Assembly: GCA_049999725.1 (NCBI GenBank)
Contig: JBNGIS010015120.1
Location: forward strand, 1-64,000
From: Haplomitrium mnioides
Taxonomy: Eukaryota > Marchantiophyta > Haplomitriopsida > Calobryales
Direction of reading: 5' to 3'
Length of the DNA stretch: 64,000 nt
The position numbers and the translations under genes were made by a program. A model generated the notes under the pieces. It was not told the origin of the DNA and did no database searches. It was given only the letters and a program-made list of their open reading frames with translations. The stretch's first letter is position 1. Each line of letters starts with the position of its first letter. Shown here in pieces: positions 9,470-21,424 of this stretch.

Positions 9470-9610
9470 GTTCCTAAGCAGCATCATAACATGGATAGCC
9501 TTTCTACAAAACCTTGTATTAAACTTATGGATGTCACCCTCACTTGATAGCTCAATTCGCCAAAATGCGTTCCAATTCAAATTCTTTATGATCATCAAAA
9601 ACAGTAGCCA
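9470..9610 (-). pseudogene. Chromovirus A chromodomain remnant
   Basis: After EFELERILAN the minus strand continues, through stops, with AIKRG and GYPCYDAA. This is the chromodomain pattern at the C-terminus of chromoviral integrases, which guides insertion to chromatin marks. Tryptophans expected before EP are lost to stops. Confidence 0.6.
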
Positions 9611-10907
9611 AAGGAGGAAGTTGAACACAATTTGGAAAAGAAGATGGACTAGGAACAAAAGGTTTAAGTTTAGACACATGGAATACACAATGAATCTTCA
9701 TCTGAAGAGGAAAATCAAGTTTGTATGCAATGAGAGAAATAACTTGAGAAACTGAGAAAAGACCAATCCAAGATGGAGATAAGTTACAAACTTGAGTACT
9801 TAAAGACAAAGAAAGATCATGAGTAGAAAGCATCACTTGGTCACCTAAAACATAAGAGAAATTGCAACAATGTTTATCGACATATTTTTTGTCGATTTTG
9901 AGCAATAACAAGATGGTTAATGGCATCTTGAAAATAGGAAGATAAACGAGATGAAAAGGCAGAAAGACTTGAAACATTGGAAGAGGAAAGAGAAAGCAAA
10001 CCATCAAGAACAAGAGGACGTTGACCAGAATTAAGAAAGAAAGGAGAAAATTCAATACTTGCTTGTTTGGAGTTGTTGTATGCAAACTCCACAGCCGATA
10101 AAAAACTATCCCAATCCGTGTGACGAACATTGATAAACACTCGAAGCATATCTTCCATAGTGTGATTTGCGTGTTCAGTTTGCCAATCTATTTGAGGATG
10201 ATAAGCCGTAGACATATATAGTTTGGTACCCAAAAGTGTGCACGATTCTCGCCAAAACTTCCCAGTGAATCGTGGATCTCTATCAGATATAAGTACTTTT
10301 GGCATTCCATAATATTAGAAGACTGTATCAAAATAAATCTTTGCCAATTGTGGAGCATCCACCGTATCCACTATATCTACTATTGGTGCTAGATGAATTT
10401 GCTTGCTTAGCTTATCAACAAACACCACAATGGCTGTAAACCCATGAGGTGTGGTTGGAAGCGAAGTGATAAGATCTAAACTTATATGTTTCCACCGAGC
10501 AGTAGGAATCGATAATGGTTGCAAAAGACCAGTTGGTTTTTTATTTGAAGCCTTGTTTCGTTGACAACTTTCACAAGAACAAAGCCACAAACATCTCAAG
10601 CTAGATTTGGCCACCATCAAGTGCATTGAAGCAACTCTAAAGTCTTGTCTACTCCAAGATGCCCACAAGTTGGCATGTCATATGCTTCTTGTAAATGTGC
10701 CATTTGAAGCGCATCATCTTGTGGAACATATATTTGATGGCTTTGATATAGAATACCATCCCAAATGGAAAAAGTATGATACTCACTATCTTTGACCACC
10801 AAACGTGCTCTAACAAGAGTAAAGAAGGCGTCTTCTTGTAACTTTTGTCGAAAGTTGTCGCTGGTTGCTTCATCAAGATGTAATGTACTAGCATTTGCTA
10901 TCTCCAA
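9552..10907 (-). pseudogene. Chromovirus A integrase
   Basis: On the minus strand 10907-10617 gives the linker and the zinc-binding N-terminus (GHLGVDKTLELLQ); 10668-10315 gives CESCQRNKAS and the first catalytic aspartate block (HISLDLITSLPTT); 10305-9874 gives ISDRDPRFTGKFW and a YHPQIDWQTEHAN glutamate block; 10130-9552 gives the C-terminal GPY/F-like part (AYKLDFPLQMKIHCVFHVSKLKPF). The D-D-E set is largely visible, but frameshifts and a stop separate the pieces. It is the DNA-joining enzyme of the retrotransposon. Confidence 0.85.
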
Positions 10908-11029
10908 TGTATTTATTCAATGATCCGGTTGCCGGAACAATGTGTCAGGAATGGTGTGGAACCTTCTCGGCTTGTACTCCAACTTGATATCAAAGAGTTG
11001 TAGTTGATCTTCCCATCAATGATGACGAC

Positions 11030-11588
11030 TTGTCATATTTTTCAAGTGTTTTGCTTGAAGCAATGGCTTGTGGTCTATACTCATAAGTACATGTTTGCTC
11101 AAAAGATAGTGTCTCCACACCTTGGTAGTATAAACCATTGCCAATTGCTCTCGATCTCTTGCAGAATAATTTCTCTCTATCATATTTAATCAGCGTGACA
11201 TGAAGGCAATTGGATGAAGTCTATCCTCAAACTGTTGCTCTAAAATAGCTCTAATATCAAAATTAGAAGCATCAAAATCAATTATACAACACCTTTTTGG
11301 GTCATATGGCTGTAGGATTGGACGAGATGTCGCCGCATCCTTGAGTTGTTGAAATGCCACTTGTTCCTTGGTCATCCATTGAAACTTTGCATCCTTCTCT
11401 AGTAAATTCGTAAGCGGTGCAGCAATATGAGCATAGTAATGAATGAATCTTTGATAAAAACTTGCCAATTCATTAAAAGCTTGAACATCCTTTGCATCAT
11501 TTGGTATTGGCCACTCTATAATAGCCTTAATTTTCTCTTCTTCCATCTTGATGCCATTTGCAAACACTTTATGCCCTACGTAACGCAC
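11030..11588 (-). pseudogene. Chromovirus A RT connection and RNase H
   Basis: The frame 11588-11190 contains GHKVFANGIKMEEEKIKAI, the FYQRFIHYYAHIAAPLTNLL connection, and the start of RNase H (CCIIDFDASNFDIRAIL), where the first acidic residue is present. The rest, to about 11030, is broken by stops but recalls ERNYSARDREQLAMVYTTKVWRHYLL-like blocks in element B. RNase H removes the RNA template during reverse transcription. Confidence 0.8.
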
Positions 11589-11639
11589 CTCTTGCTTCCA
11601 AAACTCACACTTAGACTTCTTGCAATAAAACTTCCAATT

Positions 11640-12289
11640 GTGTAGTCTTTGTAGTATCTCTTAGAGATAAGCACGATCCTCAACTTCACTTTTACTAAAG
11701 ATAAGGATATCATCCAAAAATACCAACACTGACTTATCCAATAACCCATCAAAAACTCAATGCATTTGATCCATGAATATCATCGGAGCATTAGAAGGAC
11801 CAAATGTAAGAACCTTCCATCAAAAAGCCCATACCTTGTACAAAAAGTTGTCTTTTGTACATTACTTGGCTTGATTGGAATTTGCCAATAGCCACTTTGA
11901 ATATCCAAGTTAGAAAAGAATCGCGCACCACTCAATTGATCCAACAAATCATCAATACGAGATAGATGATATGCATTCTTTACTATTTAATTGTTCAATC
12001 CTCGATAATCTGTACAAAGACGAAACCCACTATCTTTCTTTGGTACAAAGAATACTAGAGCTCTCCAATGAAAAGTACTATGCTGAATAAAATCCTTCTC
12101 AAGAAGATCCGTCAATGTCTTTTGAAGCTCCTCTAATTCTTGTGGTGATAGTCGATATATAGGTCGATTATAAGGAGTGCTTCTCGATATCAACTCAATT
12201 GGAAAAGGCATTCCTCGATCGTCTAGTAACCCCTTTGGCAAATCCTCTGGAAACACATCCGCAAACTCTTTCAAAATATTATCTATCAT
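11640..12289 (-). pseudogene. Chromovirus A reverse transcriptase
   Basis: 12289-11987 encodes MPFPIELISRSTPYNRPIYR, EKDFIQHS and FVPKKDSGFRLCTDYRGLNN, the finger region typical of Ty3/gypsy polymerases. After a TAA the sequence continues with the palm (FSNLDIQSGYWQIPIKP) and, through a frameshift, the catalytic box VFLDDIL near 11700-11722. The enzyme copies element RNA to DNA; this copy cannot. Confidence 0.85.
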
Positions 12290-12539
12290 TCAAGTAGGTT
12301 TCTTCCCTCCTTACTCAAGTCTATGATAGGCTTAATCCAAACAACAAAGACAGGAAACTCTTGCTCCATTGAATTAACATGTTGAACTGATTTAGGCTTC
12401 TTCACCAATGGTGTTGAACACCTCAAAAAAAATTTCTTACCTTGTAAGGTAACTTGAATTTGTTGTTTTTCCCAATCAAATTGAGTGGATCTATCTTCAA
12501 GCTAAGGCAATCTTAAAATGTTGTCATATTGTACAGGTG

Positions 12540-12790
12540 CAATATAAAATTGCATAGATTCCATACACTCTTTTCCAATTCTTAGAAGAAATGGCTTTTG
12601 AGAGCAAAACACGTCATGCTTTTGGCCATCAACCACAGTCACAAACTCTCTTTGATAGGCCTATATTTTGTTTTGATTATCTTAGCAAAACATAGCGACA
12701 TAAAATTTTTAGAGCTCCCACTATCCACGAACATTCTACAAGAGTTCTCTTCAATCATACCATCAAGATAGAACAAGGTACCTCAAATTC
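12540..12790 (-). pseudogene. Chromovirus A protease
   Basis: On the minus strand, just after the gag frame, the sequence reads FVDSGSSKNFMS, the D-S-G active-site motif of retropepsin-like proteases, followed by FAKIIKTKYRPIK. A stop follows soon after. The same block is intact in chromovirus B (42829-42581). Confidence 0.75.
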
Positions 12791-13450
12791 TTGTTGGAAT
12801 TTAATTCCATTAGAGCTTGCAAAGTTTTGAAGACGATGTTCAAATGGTTGAGTACGATATCTAACTTTTGTAGCAATAAATAATGAGTCATGTCGTTCCG
12901 CCATAGGCATTGCTTCTTCTAATTGAGTAGGCTCTCTCATAACAACCTCTATTCTCATGTGAGACTTCAATCTCCGAACAAAGCAGTCTAGTGCTTCTTC
13001 TTCACTTATATTAGGAATTTGTATAATTGTATCCTAAAAATGTGTCATATACCTTCTCACTATACCAAGTTGCTTCAATTTGGCCAATCAATCTCTTACT
13101 ACTTTTGAAGCATTTACAACCCTAAATCTTGAAATCACTACTTCTTTGAACTCACACCAAGAAATAATAAGAGCAACAAGTCCATGTTGTGCTTATTCTA
13201 TTTGATATCTCCACCAAGTCTTTGTAACTCCTTCTAATTGGCTTGCCACATATAGAATCCGCCGACTATTCTCTCTAATATTTATAGCTTCAAAATATTG
13301 TTCATAATCGAAGATGAAGTTCTCACAAGTACTACAGACCACATTTCCATCATATGCTTTTGGCGTTGGAAATCGCCCATAACTCTTTTCTTCTTGAAAG
13401 ATTGCTATTTCTTTCATTCATACTTTCAAAAGGCATGAAAGATGTTCAAG
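12755..13450 (-). pseudogene. Chromovirus A gag
   Basis: 13417-13193 gives EEKSYGRFPTPKAYDGN, FIFDYEQYFEA and TWWRYQIE; 12970-12755 gives RIEVVMREPTQLEEAMPMAERHDSL. These are the conserved blocks of the retrotransposon gag domain (capsid-like) of this family. Stops and a frameshift separate them. The same TWWRYQIE block marks all the mini-units of the array. Confidence 0.8.
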
Positions 13451-13537
13451 TCATTGCTCTATTACTTGAACCACTATTTCTTGATTCTCCATCTCTATGT
13501 AACTCACAACAACAAAAAACCGTGGCTTTGATACTAA

Positions 13538-13947
13538 TGTAAAAGAATCTCAAGAACAAAATTCAAATAAGTAAAAACTCATAGACAAAATTCAAATAAG
13601 TAAGAACTCATAGTGAATTCTAATAGAGTTCTTCAACTCAAGGTCCAAACTAAGACCAATAGTAGAGGTAAAAGCTAAGCAACCAAAGAACCAAAGTGAT
13701 TCAAGAGGAACTCCAAAATGAGGAATGGGGCTAAAAAAGCCCTTCTATCTATACAAGAGAAGAGGGTCTCATCCCTCTTTCTTCACTTACCAGTCACTTC
13801 TAATTTCAGCCCTGAAAATTAGTCTCTACTAAAAGTGACTTTGAAGGCAAGTAATCTAATCTCAACCCTCAAAGTGACTTACTACCACTTTCTTCACTCC
13901 TCTCTATTTTCTTATAAATAGCACAACCTTATGCTTGTACTAGTACA
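13538..13947 (-). repeat. Chromovirus A, 5' LTR
   Basis: Begins TGTAAAAGAATCTC and ends TACTAGTACA. It is longer than its partner by a short internal duplication of AAATTCAAATAAGTAA-type sequence near 13560-13610. The PBS lies just left of it on the minus strand (about 13521-13537). Confidence 0.85.
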
Positions 13948-14367
13948 TATTGGTCTTGAGTTGCATAACTCTATTAGAGTTATCTTGGAGTTGTTACTTA
14001 TTTGGAGGTTGGTCTTTCAGATCTTTTACATTGGTATCAAAGAGAGGTTCATTTTTATAGAGAGTTATATGGAGAATCAAGAAGCGATGATTCAAGCAAT
14101 TCATCAACAAATTGAACATCTTTCTTGCCTTTTGGAAATTCAAATGCAAGTGGGAAAAAGTGCATATTTTTAACAAGAAGAAAGTCATATGAGATTGCCC
14201 AAACCAAAAGTATATGATAAGAAGATGATTCTTGACACGTATGAGAATTTCTTACTTGATTGCAAAGAATACTTTGAGGCTACAAACATCATACAAGATG
14301 GTTAAAGAATTCTATTTGCTGCAAGTGAATTGGAAGGAGTTGAAAAAAACTTGGTGGAGATATCAAA

Positions 14368-14377
14368 NNNNNNNNNN
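14368..14377. other. 10-N assembly gap with flanking duplication
   Basis: The 45 bp before the gap (14323-14367) and after it (14378-14422) are identical, so this is probably a contig overlap that was not merged, not a biological duplication. Confidence 0.85.
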
Positions 14378-14534
14378 AAGTGAATTGGAAGGAGTTGAAA
14401 AAAACTTGGTGGAGATATCAAATAGAACAAGCTCAACATGGATTTGTTACTCTGATTGCTTCTTGACGAGAGTTCAAACAAGTGGTAAATTTAAGATTTA
14501 AGGTTCTGAATGCTCTAAAGATGGCAAAAGATTG

Positions 14535-17500
14535 TGTAATACAGTGGCAGCACTCCAAGCATTCAGAAATGACCACCAGAGGTCGAACCACTGAGAAAAG
14601 AGGGGGTAAAGGCGCTCTTCTCAAAAACTTAACACCTTATATACATTTAAGATTGAATTGGCTTATTTAGACTTTGCCAAACCAAAGTGAGTATTTATCC
14701 CAACACTCAAAGGCTGGAATTCTATCCTCGTGAACTCTCAGCAAGGGTTCTCCACTCCATCTCTCTCATGAAAGTTGGATTAATGTACTTCAATGCTTAA
14801 GACTGACGGGACTCAGGGTAGATCAGATCTAACAGTGCATAGCATGTTAATTTCCTCTAGGACCGACCAAGAGGAAAACTAAAGGCGTAGCTATATTGAG
14901 TCCACGGCTTGGCCCGAAAATCTTCGACACCTAAGTCCGCCCTCTCCAATACTAGCCTAACCCGTAGATTTGAAACACCTATGCTTGAATTTCCCAAGAA
15001 ATTCAGAATCGGCGTCGGTCGAATGATTCTCAATCAGTTGCAAGCCCAAGCATAAGGAGCCTCAAACACCCTTGCCACACAAAATGAAAGAAAACTAATC
15101 TCTCCTTTACTCAACAATCACAAGCACAAAATACATTCTACGAGATCCTACTGCCCAGCGAGGTTACACCACCTCACAAGCAAGGATCAAAGACCATCAA
15201 TTCCACTCCACGCAGCACTCGGGATCAAATCCACCGCTAGATTTTTTTATTGCTTTGCTCAATATGCATGAAAACAATGATGATGATCCAAAAACATTCA
15301 AGTGGGAGCTATACCCCCTCACAAGAACGCTCCGCTGATGTCAGGTGGCAACCGCCACAACTACCACTAACTACCGCTAACGTAACAACTGTAAATTCTA
15401 CAAGTAGTTACTTTAAATTAACTACTACAAAATAACTACAACGACCATAATATATCTGAATACTACTGTCACGACCACACTCCTTTAGCTACGTCCCTCT
15501 CCTCCTCGGTCGCAATCTGCTAATGGAAGCTGTTCCTCCACCACAATCTCACCAACGACCGTCGAAACACTGGGGATCCTCATCGTCTGAGGCATCCTTG
15601 GCGTCACCCATCCGAAGTGGAGCGGCACCCGCCTCAACCAAAAACTCAGATCTTCTCTTCTTCTCAAAGCGGGTAGTAGACGCTGGCAACATAGGGACAA
15701 TCAACTCCTACACCCTCTTGGAACCTCCGAACCTCTGCGGATTCACGTCGGACTTCCGTCTCTCCAATCTGTACCCATTTCGAACTCTCACCTCTGTCCG
15801 ATTCGCACTTTCAATCTCTGCCCGATTCATCCTTACTTCCGCTTCGGATCCATCTTAAATGGGCTCCCCACAACGGATACCCACACGGAACCACTTTACG
15901 CAGTCCTCCCCACATCGAGAGGCTGATCGGACCCATTTTAACCAGTACTCCCCTTACTCACTCGTGGAAAAGTTTGCTGTAAGAACGACTCGCAACTCCT
16001 CCAGAAATAACCGCCTCGTACTCGCCGAGTAAGAACCATGCACTTGAATCTCTCTTCACTAAGTTACGCAAACGCTTGATATAAGAATGAACATGAAACC
16101 TCCCCGCACGTCGAACTTTCGTCTCTCGAAACTGTGCCCGTTTCGAACTTTCAACCTCTGGCCACTTTGAACTTTCACCTCCGTCCGATTCGAACTTCCA
16201 AACATATCTTCCATTCAGTCTGGATCGGCAATAAGTAGTTATTTCGCTGATGTTATTCTATTCTTTCTACAGTCCAGATTGTCGATAGATCGCTATTTCA
16301 GCCGTTCAGTCGTTACTCCCCTTACTCATCCGAGGAAATGTTCGTTGTAAGAACAATAACTCCTGTAAATTATTTTTGAACTTTCGGAGATCTTCCGTAG
16401 GTCCCGTTCGAACTTTCAAGATCACCTTTTCCCTTCCGTTCGAATCGTTTATATATCACCTTTCCGGCCGCTCAATCCTTTCCCCGCTTCGGATCCCTCT
16501 TAAGTGGGGTGCCCCACTTCAGATACCTACACGGAACCAGTTTAACTAGTCTCCCCACTTAGGAAGGCTGATCGGAACCAACTTAAGTGGGGTTCCCCAC
16601 TTAGGAAGGTTCCCTTCCGCTCTGTTCTTCGGATCGGACTCGCCGCGGACAACGGACCCGCTCTTCACGGATTCCTCGGATTCTGCATTCAAATCATTCC
16701 TTACATTGCTCATTCTCATCCGATTCTTCGATTAAGGACGTTCAGCCTTCACCATTTGATTTCAAACCAATCCACAAGCCAACTGTTCGTATTCTTCTCT
16801 CAATCCGATCGCGCAACAGAGATTCTTCTTCCCAAACAGCTCGATCATTCGTCATCTCTTCAGCGTAGTCCGTAGCCTTCATTTCCGTCATTCAATCTCT
16901 AGCACGGCCTTTCCTCCATTTGAGTGCGATCGCAGCTTCAGGCAGTCTCATTCCCTTCTCATAACATTTGTCCTTCTTCTATCGATTCTCCTTGTTGATG
17001 AACTGAATTCACACCTCAATGACTCCTGCGCTGATTTTCGCTTCCCATATCCTTTCTCGCTCTTACACATTCGCGCAGCGATCCGTTCACATCATCGGCT
17101 TCTTCGTAACAGGAATTCACACAGGGAATCGATTCATAGTCCCGCCTCACAGCTGGTTCTTCTTCTCTTCCACACAGCACCTCCGAAGGAACGCACTTCC
17201 GCAGACCTCACCTCCGAAGTAACATACGCCTGCACCTCCAAGAATAACTGTCTCCGCCTTCCGAAATGACTCCACGGTAACATTCCCAAGTACCTCCGCA
17301 CCTCGTCAGTGGCAACCTCCGCAGCTCCGAAGCATCCCCGTATCTCTCACACAATACACCTCCGAAGTAACAGCATTCCCGTAACTCCAAACCTCCGAGC
17401 ACTTGATTTTCTCTCCAACTTACAAAATTTAAAACTATACATATCCCCACATAACAAGTACAACCCTTCGCACGTAGACTGAAAACTCAACACGACACAC

Positions 17501-17778
17501 TCACATGAGTGCATGAGAACTAGTGTATACATTTAAACAACCCAACTGGATTAGTCCACTGTACAAGTACATAACACGTCACATCACTTAGTTTACCATT
17601 TACAAAGACTACACAAAATTACAAAGTGGGGTCACCCGTGCACATGAGCTCCACTACACGTCTATCCTCTCTAATTTTGTTCACTCTTAGTGTATTGACA
17701 TCCACTTCTCCTTAATACTTACAATTTATACATAAAAAAATTAGAAAAAACATACAAGCCGACAACCACTGACTCACA
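14535..17778 (-). mobile_element. 3.2-kb solo LTR of Tat-like family
   Basis: Flanked by the perfect TSD GATTG (14530-14534, 17779-17783) and having TG...CA ends without internal coding sequence. Read on the minus strand it starts TGTGAGTCAGTGGTTG, like TGTCAGCCAGTGGAAC of the LTR at 27201. Its middle (16480-16630) carries the CCACTTAAG / CCCCACTTCGG-type motif set of that LTR in reverse. The uninterrupted gag fragment is restored on removing it. A solo LTR left by recombination between the two LTRs is the simplest reading. Open frames inside (for example 15523-15858, 17019-17222) show no domain. Confidence 0.7.
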
Positions 17779-17995
17779 GATTGATTGGTAGAAATGAAGT
17801 AGTGTGGTACAGTAAGAAGCTATGTCACACAATTTTAGATTATCATTATGCGAATTCCCAATATAGGCAAAAGTGAAGCTTTGGATTGATTTAATTAATG
17901 ATTGAAGACTCACACTAGAATGGAAGTGGCAATGATAGAGCCCTCTCAACTAGAAGAAGCAATGCACATGGATGAACAATACGACTCACTACTAG

Positions 17996-18448
17996 TGTAA
18001 TAGTTTTAGCATAATGTTGTGATGTTTATTAGAAAATATAGAGGACTTAATGAAGTGGTTGGAAGTTAGTTTTAGCGTTGACATTATTTTAAGGTTACTT
18101 GCTTTTGAAGTCACTTTAAGTGAAGTGGTATAAGGTTACTTTTATGGTTGAACTCAGATAAGATTACTTGCCTTCCAAGTTACTTTTACAAAAGTAAGAT
18201 AAGATCATTTTTAGGGCTGAAATTGGAAGTGACTTGTAAGTGTAGAAAGGGGGATAACACCTTATTCTCTTATGTAAATAGAAGGACTACATAGCCCCAC
18301 TCTTAATTTTGAAGTTTCTCTCAATTTGGTTTGGCTTTGGCTTCCACTCTAGGCTTTTGCTTGCTTATTGGTCTTGAGTTGCATAACTCTATTAGAGTTG
18401 TCTTGGAGTTGTTTCTTATTTGGAGGTTGGTATTTCAGATCTTTTACA
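17996..18448 (+). repeat. Array LTR 2
   Basis: TGTAATAGTTTTAGC to CTTTTACA, 453 bp, directly preceded by gag sequence and followed by TTGGTATCAAAG. Confidence 0.85.
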
Positions 18449-19109
18449 TTGGTATCAAAGAGAGGTTCATTTTTATGGAGAGTTATATGGACAATCAAGA
18501 AGCGATGATTCAAGCAATTCATCAACAAATTGAACATCTTTCTGGCCTTTAGGAAATTCAAACGCAAGTGGGAAAAAGAGCACTTTTTTAACAAGATAAA
18601 AGCTATATGAGGTTGTTCAAACCAAAAGCATATGATAAGAAGATGATTCTTCACTCGTATGAGAATTTCCTTTTTGATTGCAAGGAATACTTTAAGACTA
18701 CAAACATCATAAAAGATGGTTAAAGAATTTTATTTGCCACAAGTGAATTGGAAGGAGTTACAAAAAGCTTGGTGGAGATATCAAATAGAACAAGCTCAAT
18801 ATGGATTTGTTTCTCTGATTGCTTCTTGGCGAGAGTTCAAATAAGTGGTAAATTTAAGATTTAAGGTTCTGAATGCTCCAAAGATGGCAAAAGATTGATT
18901 GATAGAAATGAAGTAGTGGGGTACAGAAAGGAGCTATATCACAAAATTTCAGATTTTTATTATACAAATTCTCAACATAGGCAAAAGTGAAGCTTTGGAT
19001 TGATTTAATCAATGATTGAAGACTCACACCACAATGGAAGTGGCAATGATAGAGCCCTCTCAACTAGAAGAAGCAAAGCACATGGCTGAACAATACAACT
19101 CACTGCTAG
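18449..19109 (+). pseudogene. Array internal segment 2: gag fragment
   Basis: Encodes SYMDNQEAMIQAIHQQIEHL, then EFYLPQVNWKE and WWRYQIEQAQYG after the TAA shared with units 1-4 (near 18719), and ends in ...CTGCTAG joined to LTR 3. Only gag is present and it is not open. Confidence 0.75.
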
Positions 19110-19577
19110 TGTAATAGTTTAAGCATAATGTTGTGATATTTGTTAGAAAATAGAGAGGAGTGAACAAAGTGGTAGGAAGTTATTTTTAGCATTGACATTA
19201 TTCTAAGGTTAGTTGCTTTTGAAGTTACTTTAAGTGAAGTGGTATAAGGTTACTTTTATGGTTGAACAAAGATAAGATTACTTGCCTTCCAAGTTACTTT
19301 TAGAGAAGTAAGATAAGATCACTTTTAGGGCTGAAATTGGAAGTGACTTGTAAGTGTAGAAAAGGGAATAACACCTTATTCTCTTGTGTAAATAGAAAGG
19401 CTAATAGCCCCATCTCTAATTTTAAAGTTTCTCTTAATTTGGTTTGGTTCTTTTGTTGTTTGGCTTTGGCTTGCACTCTAGGCTTTTGCTTGCTTATTGG
19501 TATTGAGTTGCATAGCTCTATTAGAGTTGTCTTGGAGTTGTTTCTTATTTAGAGGTTGTTCTTTCAGATCTTTTACA
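19110..19577 (+). repeat. Array LTR 3
   Basis: TGTAATAGTTTAAGC to CTTTTACA, 468 bp. Confidence 0.85.
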
Positions 19578-20237
19578 TTGGTATCAAAGAGAGGTTCATT
19601 TTTATAGAGAGTTATATGGAGAATCAAGAAGCAATGATTCAAGCAATTCATCAACAAATTGAACATCTTTCTTGCCTTTAGGAAATTCAAACGCAAAGGG
19701 GAAAGAGAGCAGATTTTAAACAAGAAGAAAGCCATATAAGGTTGCCCAAACCAAAGGCATATTGTAAGAAGATGATTCTTAACGCATATGAGAATTTCTT
19801 TTTTGATTGCGAGGAATACTTTGAGGCTACAAACATCATACAAGATGGTTAAAGAATTTTATTTGCCGCAAGTGAATTGGAAGGAGTTACAAAAAGCTTG
19901 GTGGAGATATCAAATAGAATAAGCTCCACATGGATTTGTTGCTCTGATTGCTTTATGGCAAGAGTTCAAACAAGTGGTGAATTTAAGATTTAAGGTTTTG
20001 AATGCTCCAAAGATGGCAAGAGATTGATTGTAGAAATGAAGTAGTGGGCTACAGTAAGGAGCTATGTCACACAATTTCAGATTATCATTATACGAATTCC
20101 TAATATAGGCAAATGAGAAGCTTTGGATTGATTTAATCAATGATTGAAGACTCACACTAGAATGGAAGTGGCAATGAGAGAGCCCTCTCAACTAGAAGAA
20201 GCAATGCACATGGCTAAACGATACAACTCACTACTAG
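19578..20237 (+). pseudogene. Array internal segment 3: gag fragment
   Basis: Same layout as segment 2: ENQEAMIQAIHQQIEHLSCL, a TAG after it, the shared TAA in GATGGTTAAAG (about 19848), WWRYQIE, and the CACTACTAG junction with LTR 4. Confidence 0.75.
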
Positions 20238-20706
20238 TGCAATAGTTTAAGCATAATATTGTGATATTTATTAGAAAATAGAGAGGAGTGAACGAAGTGG
20301 TAGGAAGTTATTTTTAGCGTTGACATTATTTTAAAGTTACTTGCTTTTGAAGTCACTTTAAGTGAAGTGGTATAAGGTTACTTTTATGGTTGAAGTCAAA
20401 TAAGATTACTTGCCTTCCAAGTTACTTTTAGAGAAGTAAGATAAGATCACTTTTAGGGCTGAAATAGGAAGTAACTTGTAAGTGTAGAAAGGAGAATAAC
20501 ACCTTATTCTCTTGTGTAAATAGAAGGGCTATATAGCCCCACTTTTAATTTTGAAGTTTCTCTCAATTTGGTTTAGCTCTTTCATTTTTTGGCTTTGGCT
20601 TGCACTCTAGGCTTTTGCTTGCTTATTGGTATTGAGTTGCATAACTCTATTAGAGTTGTCTTGGAGTTGTTTCTTATTTGAAGGTTGGCCTTTGAGATCT
20701 TTTACA
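20238..20706 (+). repeat. Array LTR 4
   Basis: Begins TGCAATAGTTTAAGC (one change from TGTAATAG), ends TTTTACA, 469 bp. Confidence 0.85.
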
Positions 20707-21222
20707 TTGGTATCAAAGAGAGGTTTATTTTCATAGAGAGTTATATGGAGAATCAAGAAGCGATGATTCAAGCAATTCATCAACAAGTTGAATATCTTTC
20801 TTGCCTTTTGGAAATTCAAATGCAAGTGGGAAAAAGAGCACATTTTTCATAAGAAGAAAGCCATATGATGTTGCCCAAACCAAAAGCATATGATAAGAAG
20901 ATGATTCTTAACGCGCATGAGAATTTCTTATTCGATTGCAAGGAACACTTTGAGGCTACAAACATCATAAAAGATGGTTAAAGAATTTTATTTGCCGCAA
21001 GTGAATTGGAAGGAGTTGCAAAAAGCTTGGTGGAGATATCAAATAGAGCAAGCTCAACATGGATTTGCTACTCTGATTGCTTCTTGGCAAGAGTTCAAAC
21101 AAGTGGTGAATTTAAGATTTAGGGTTCTGAATGCTCTAAAGATGGCAAGAGATTGATTGGTAGAAATGAAGCAATGGGGTATAGTAAGGAGCTATGTTAC
21201 ATAATTTCAAATTATCATTATA

Positions 21223-21424
21223 TGTCAACCGGTGGAACATGAGCTAATTCAGATTACAAGGGACCAAAAACGGTAGCAATAATATTTCTCCATTCTGAAG
21301 TGGAAAGATAATCAGGAAGCAACAAAATAACTCTAATCGGAAGCTAAGCATAGGTTACTTTATTTTCCCGATCTGAAGTAGCAGAATTGGACTCATATTG
21401 TGAAGGAAGGGGGCAAGAGTCGGA
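21223..21424 (+). repeat. Truncated left LTR of Tat-like element
   Basis: Starts TGTCAACCGGTGGAACATG and matches 27201-27402 until GGCAAGAGTCGGA, where it jumps into gag. The deletion removes about 2.7 kb of LTR plus the leader. Confidence 0.9.

Larger units (their letters stand above)
8993..13947 (-). mobile_element. Chromovirus A (Ty3/gypsy), nested in LTR 1
   Basis: A 4955-bp element with direct LTRs (8993-9376; 13538-13947), read on the minus strand as gag, protease, reverse transcriptase, RNase H, integrase, chromodomain. TATT occurs at both junctions (8989-8992, 13948-13951), within a 5-bp TSD. The PBS beside the right LTR reads TTAGTATCAAAGCCACG on the minus strand, a mutated initiator-Met PBS. 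All domains are recognisable but none is open throughout. LTR ends are TG...CA except a decayed left tip. Confidence 0.9.
8603..14030 (+). repeat. LTR 1 of array (8603-8992 and 13948-14030)
   Basis: It starts TGTAATAGTACAACC and ends CTTTTACA, with TTGGTATCAAAG following at 14031. It is interrupted by the chromovirus 8993-13947; the joined length is about 470 bp, like its neighbours. Confidence 0.8.
14031..17995 (+). pseudogene. Array internal segment 1: gag fragment (split)
   Basis: The parts are 14031-14534 and 17784-17995. After the PBS-like TTGGTATCAAAGAG the frame reads MENQEAMIQAIHQQIEHLS, then KAYDKKMI, then, after the TAA in GATGGTTAAAG, TWWRYQI. The second part encodes the QLEEAMHM-like block just before the next LTR. 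It is split by the solo LTR 14535-17778 and holds a 10-N gap. Confidence 0.7.

Noticed and set aside
14031-14045. tRNA gene suggested by TGGTATCA-like sequences
   Set aside because: These are primer-binding sites complementary to a tRNA 3' end next to LTRs; no cloverleaf sequence is present.
14323-14422. 45-bp direct repeat around a 10-N gap
   Set aside because: The identical flanks on both sides of a gap are most easily explained as unmerged contig ends.
14535-17778. Non-LTR DNA transposon with TGT...ACA inverted ends
   Set aside because: A short terminal likeness exists, but the 5-bp TSD, TG...CA ends and motifs shared with the proven LTR at 27201-30105 fit a solo LTR better.
18349-18654. 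Minus-strand frames across the array mini-units (also 19478-19843, 30623-30856 and similar)
   Set aside because: They lie opposite the plus-strand gag fragments and recur with them; the plus strand carries the recognisable gag blocks.
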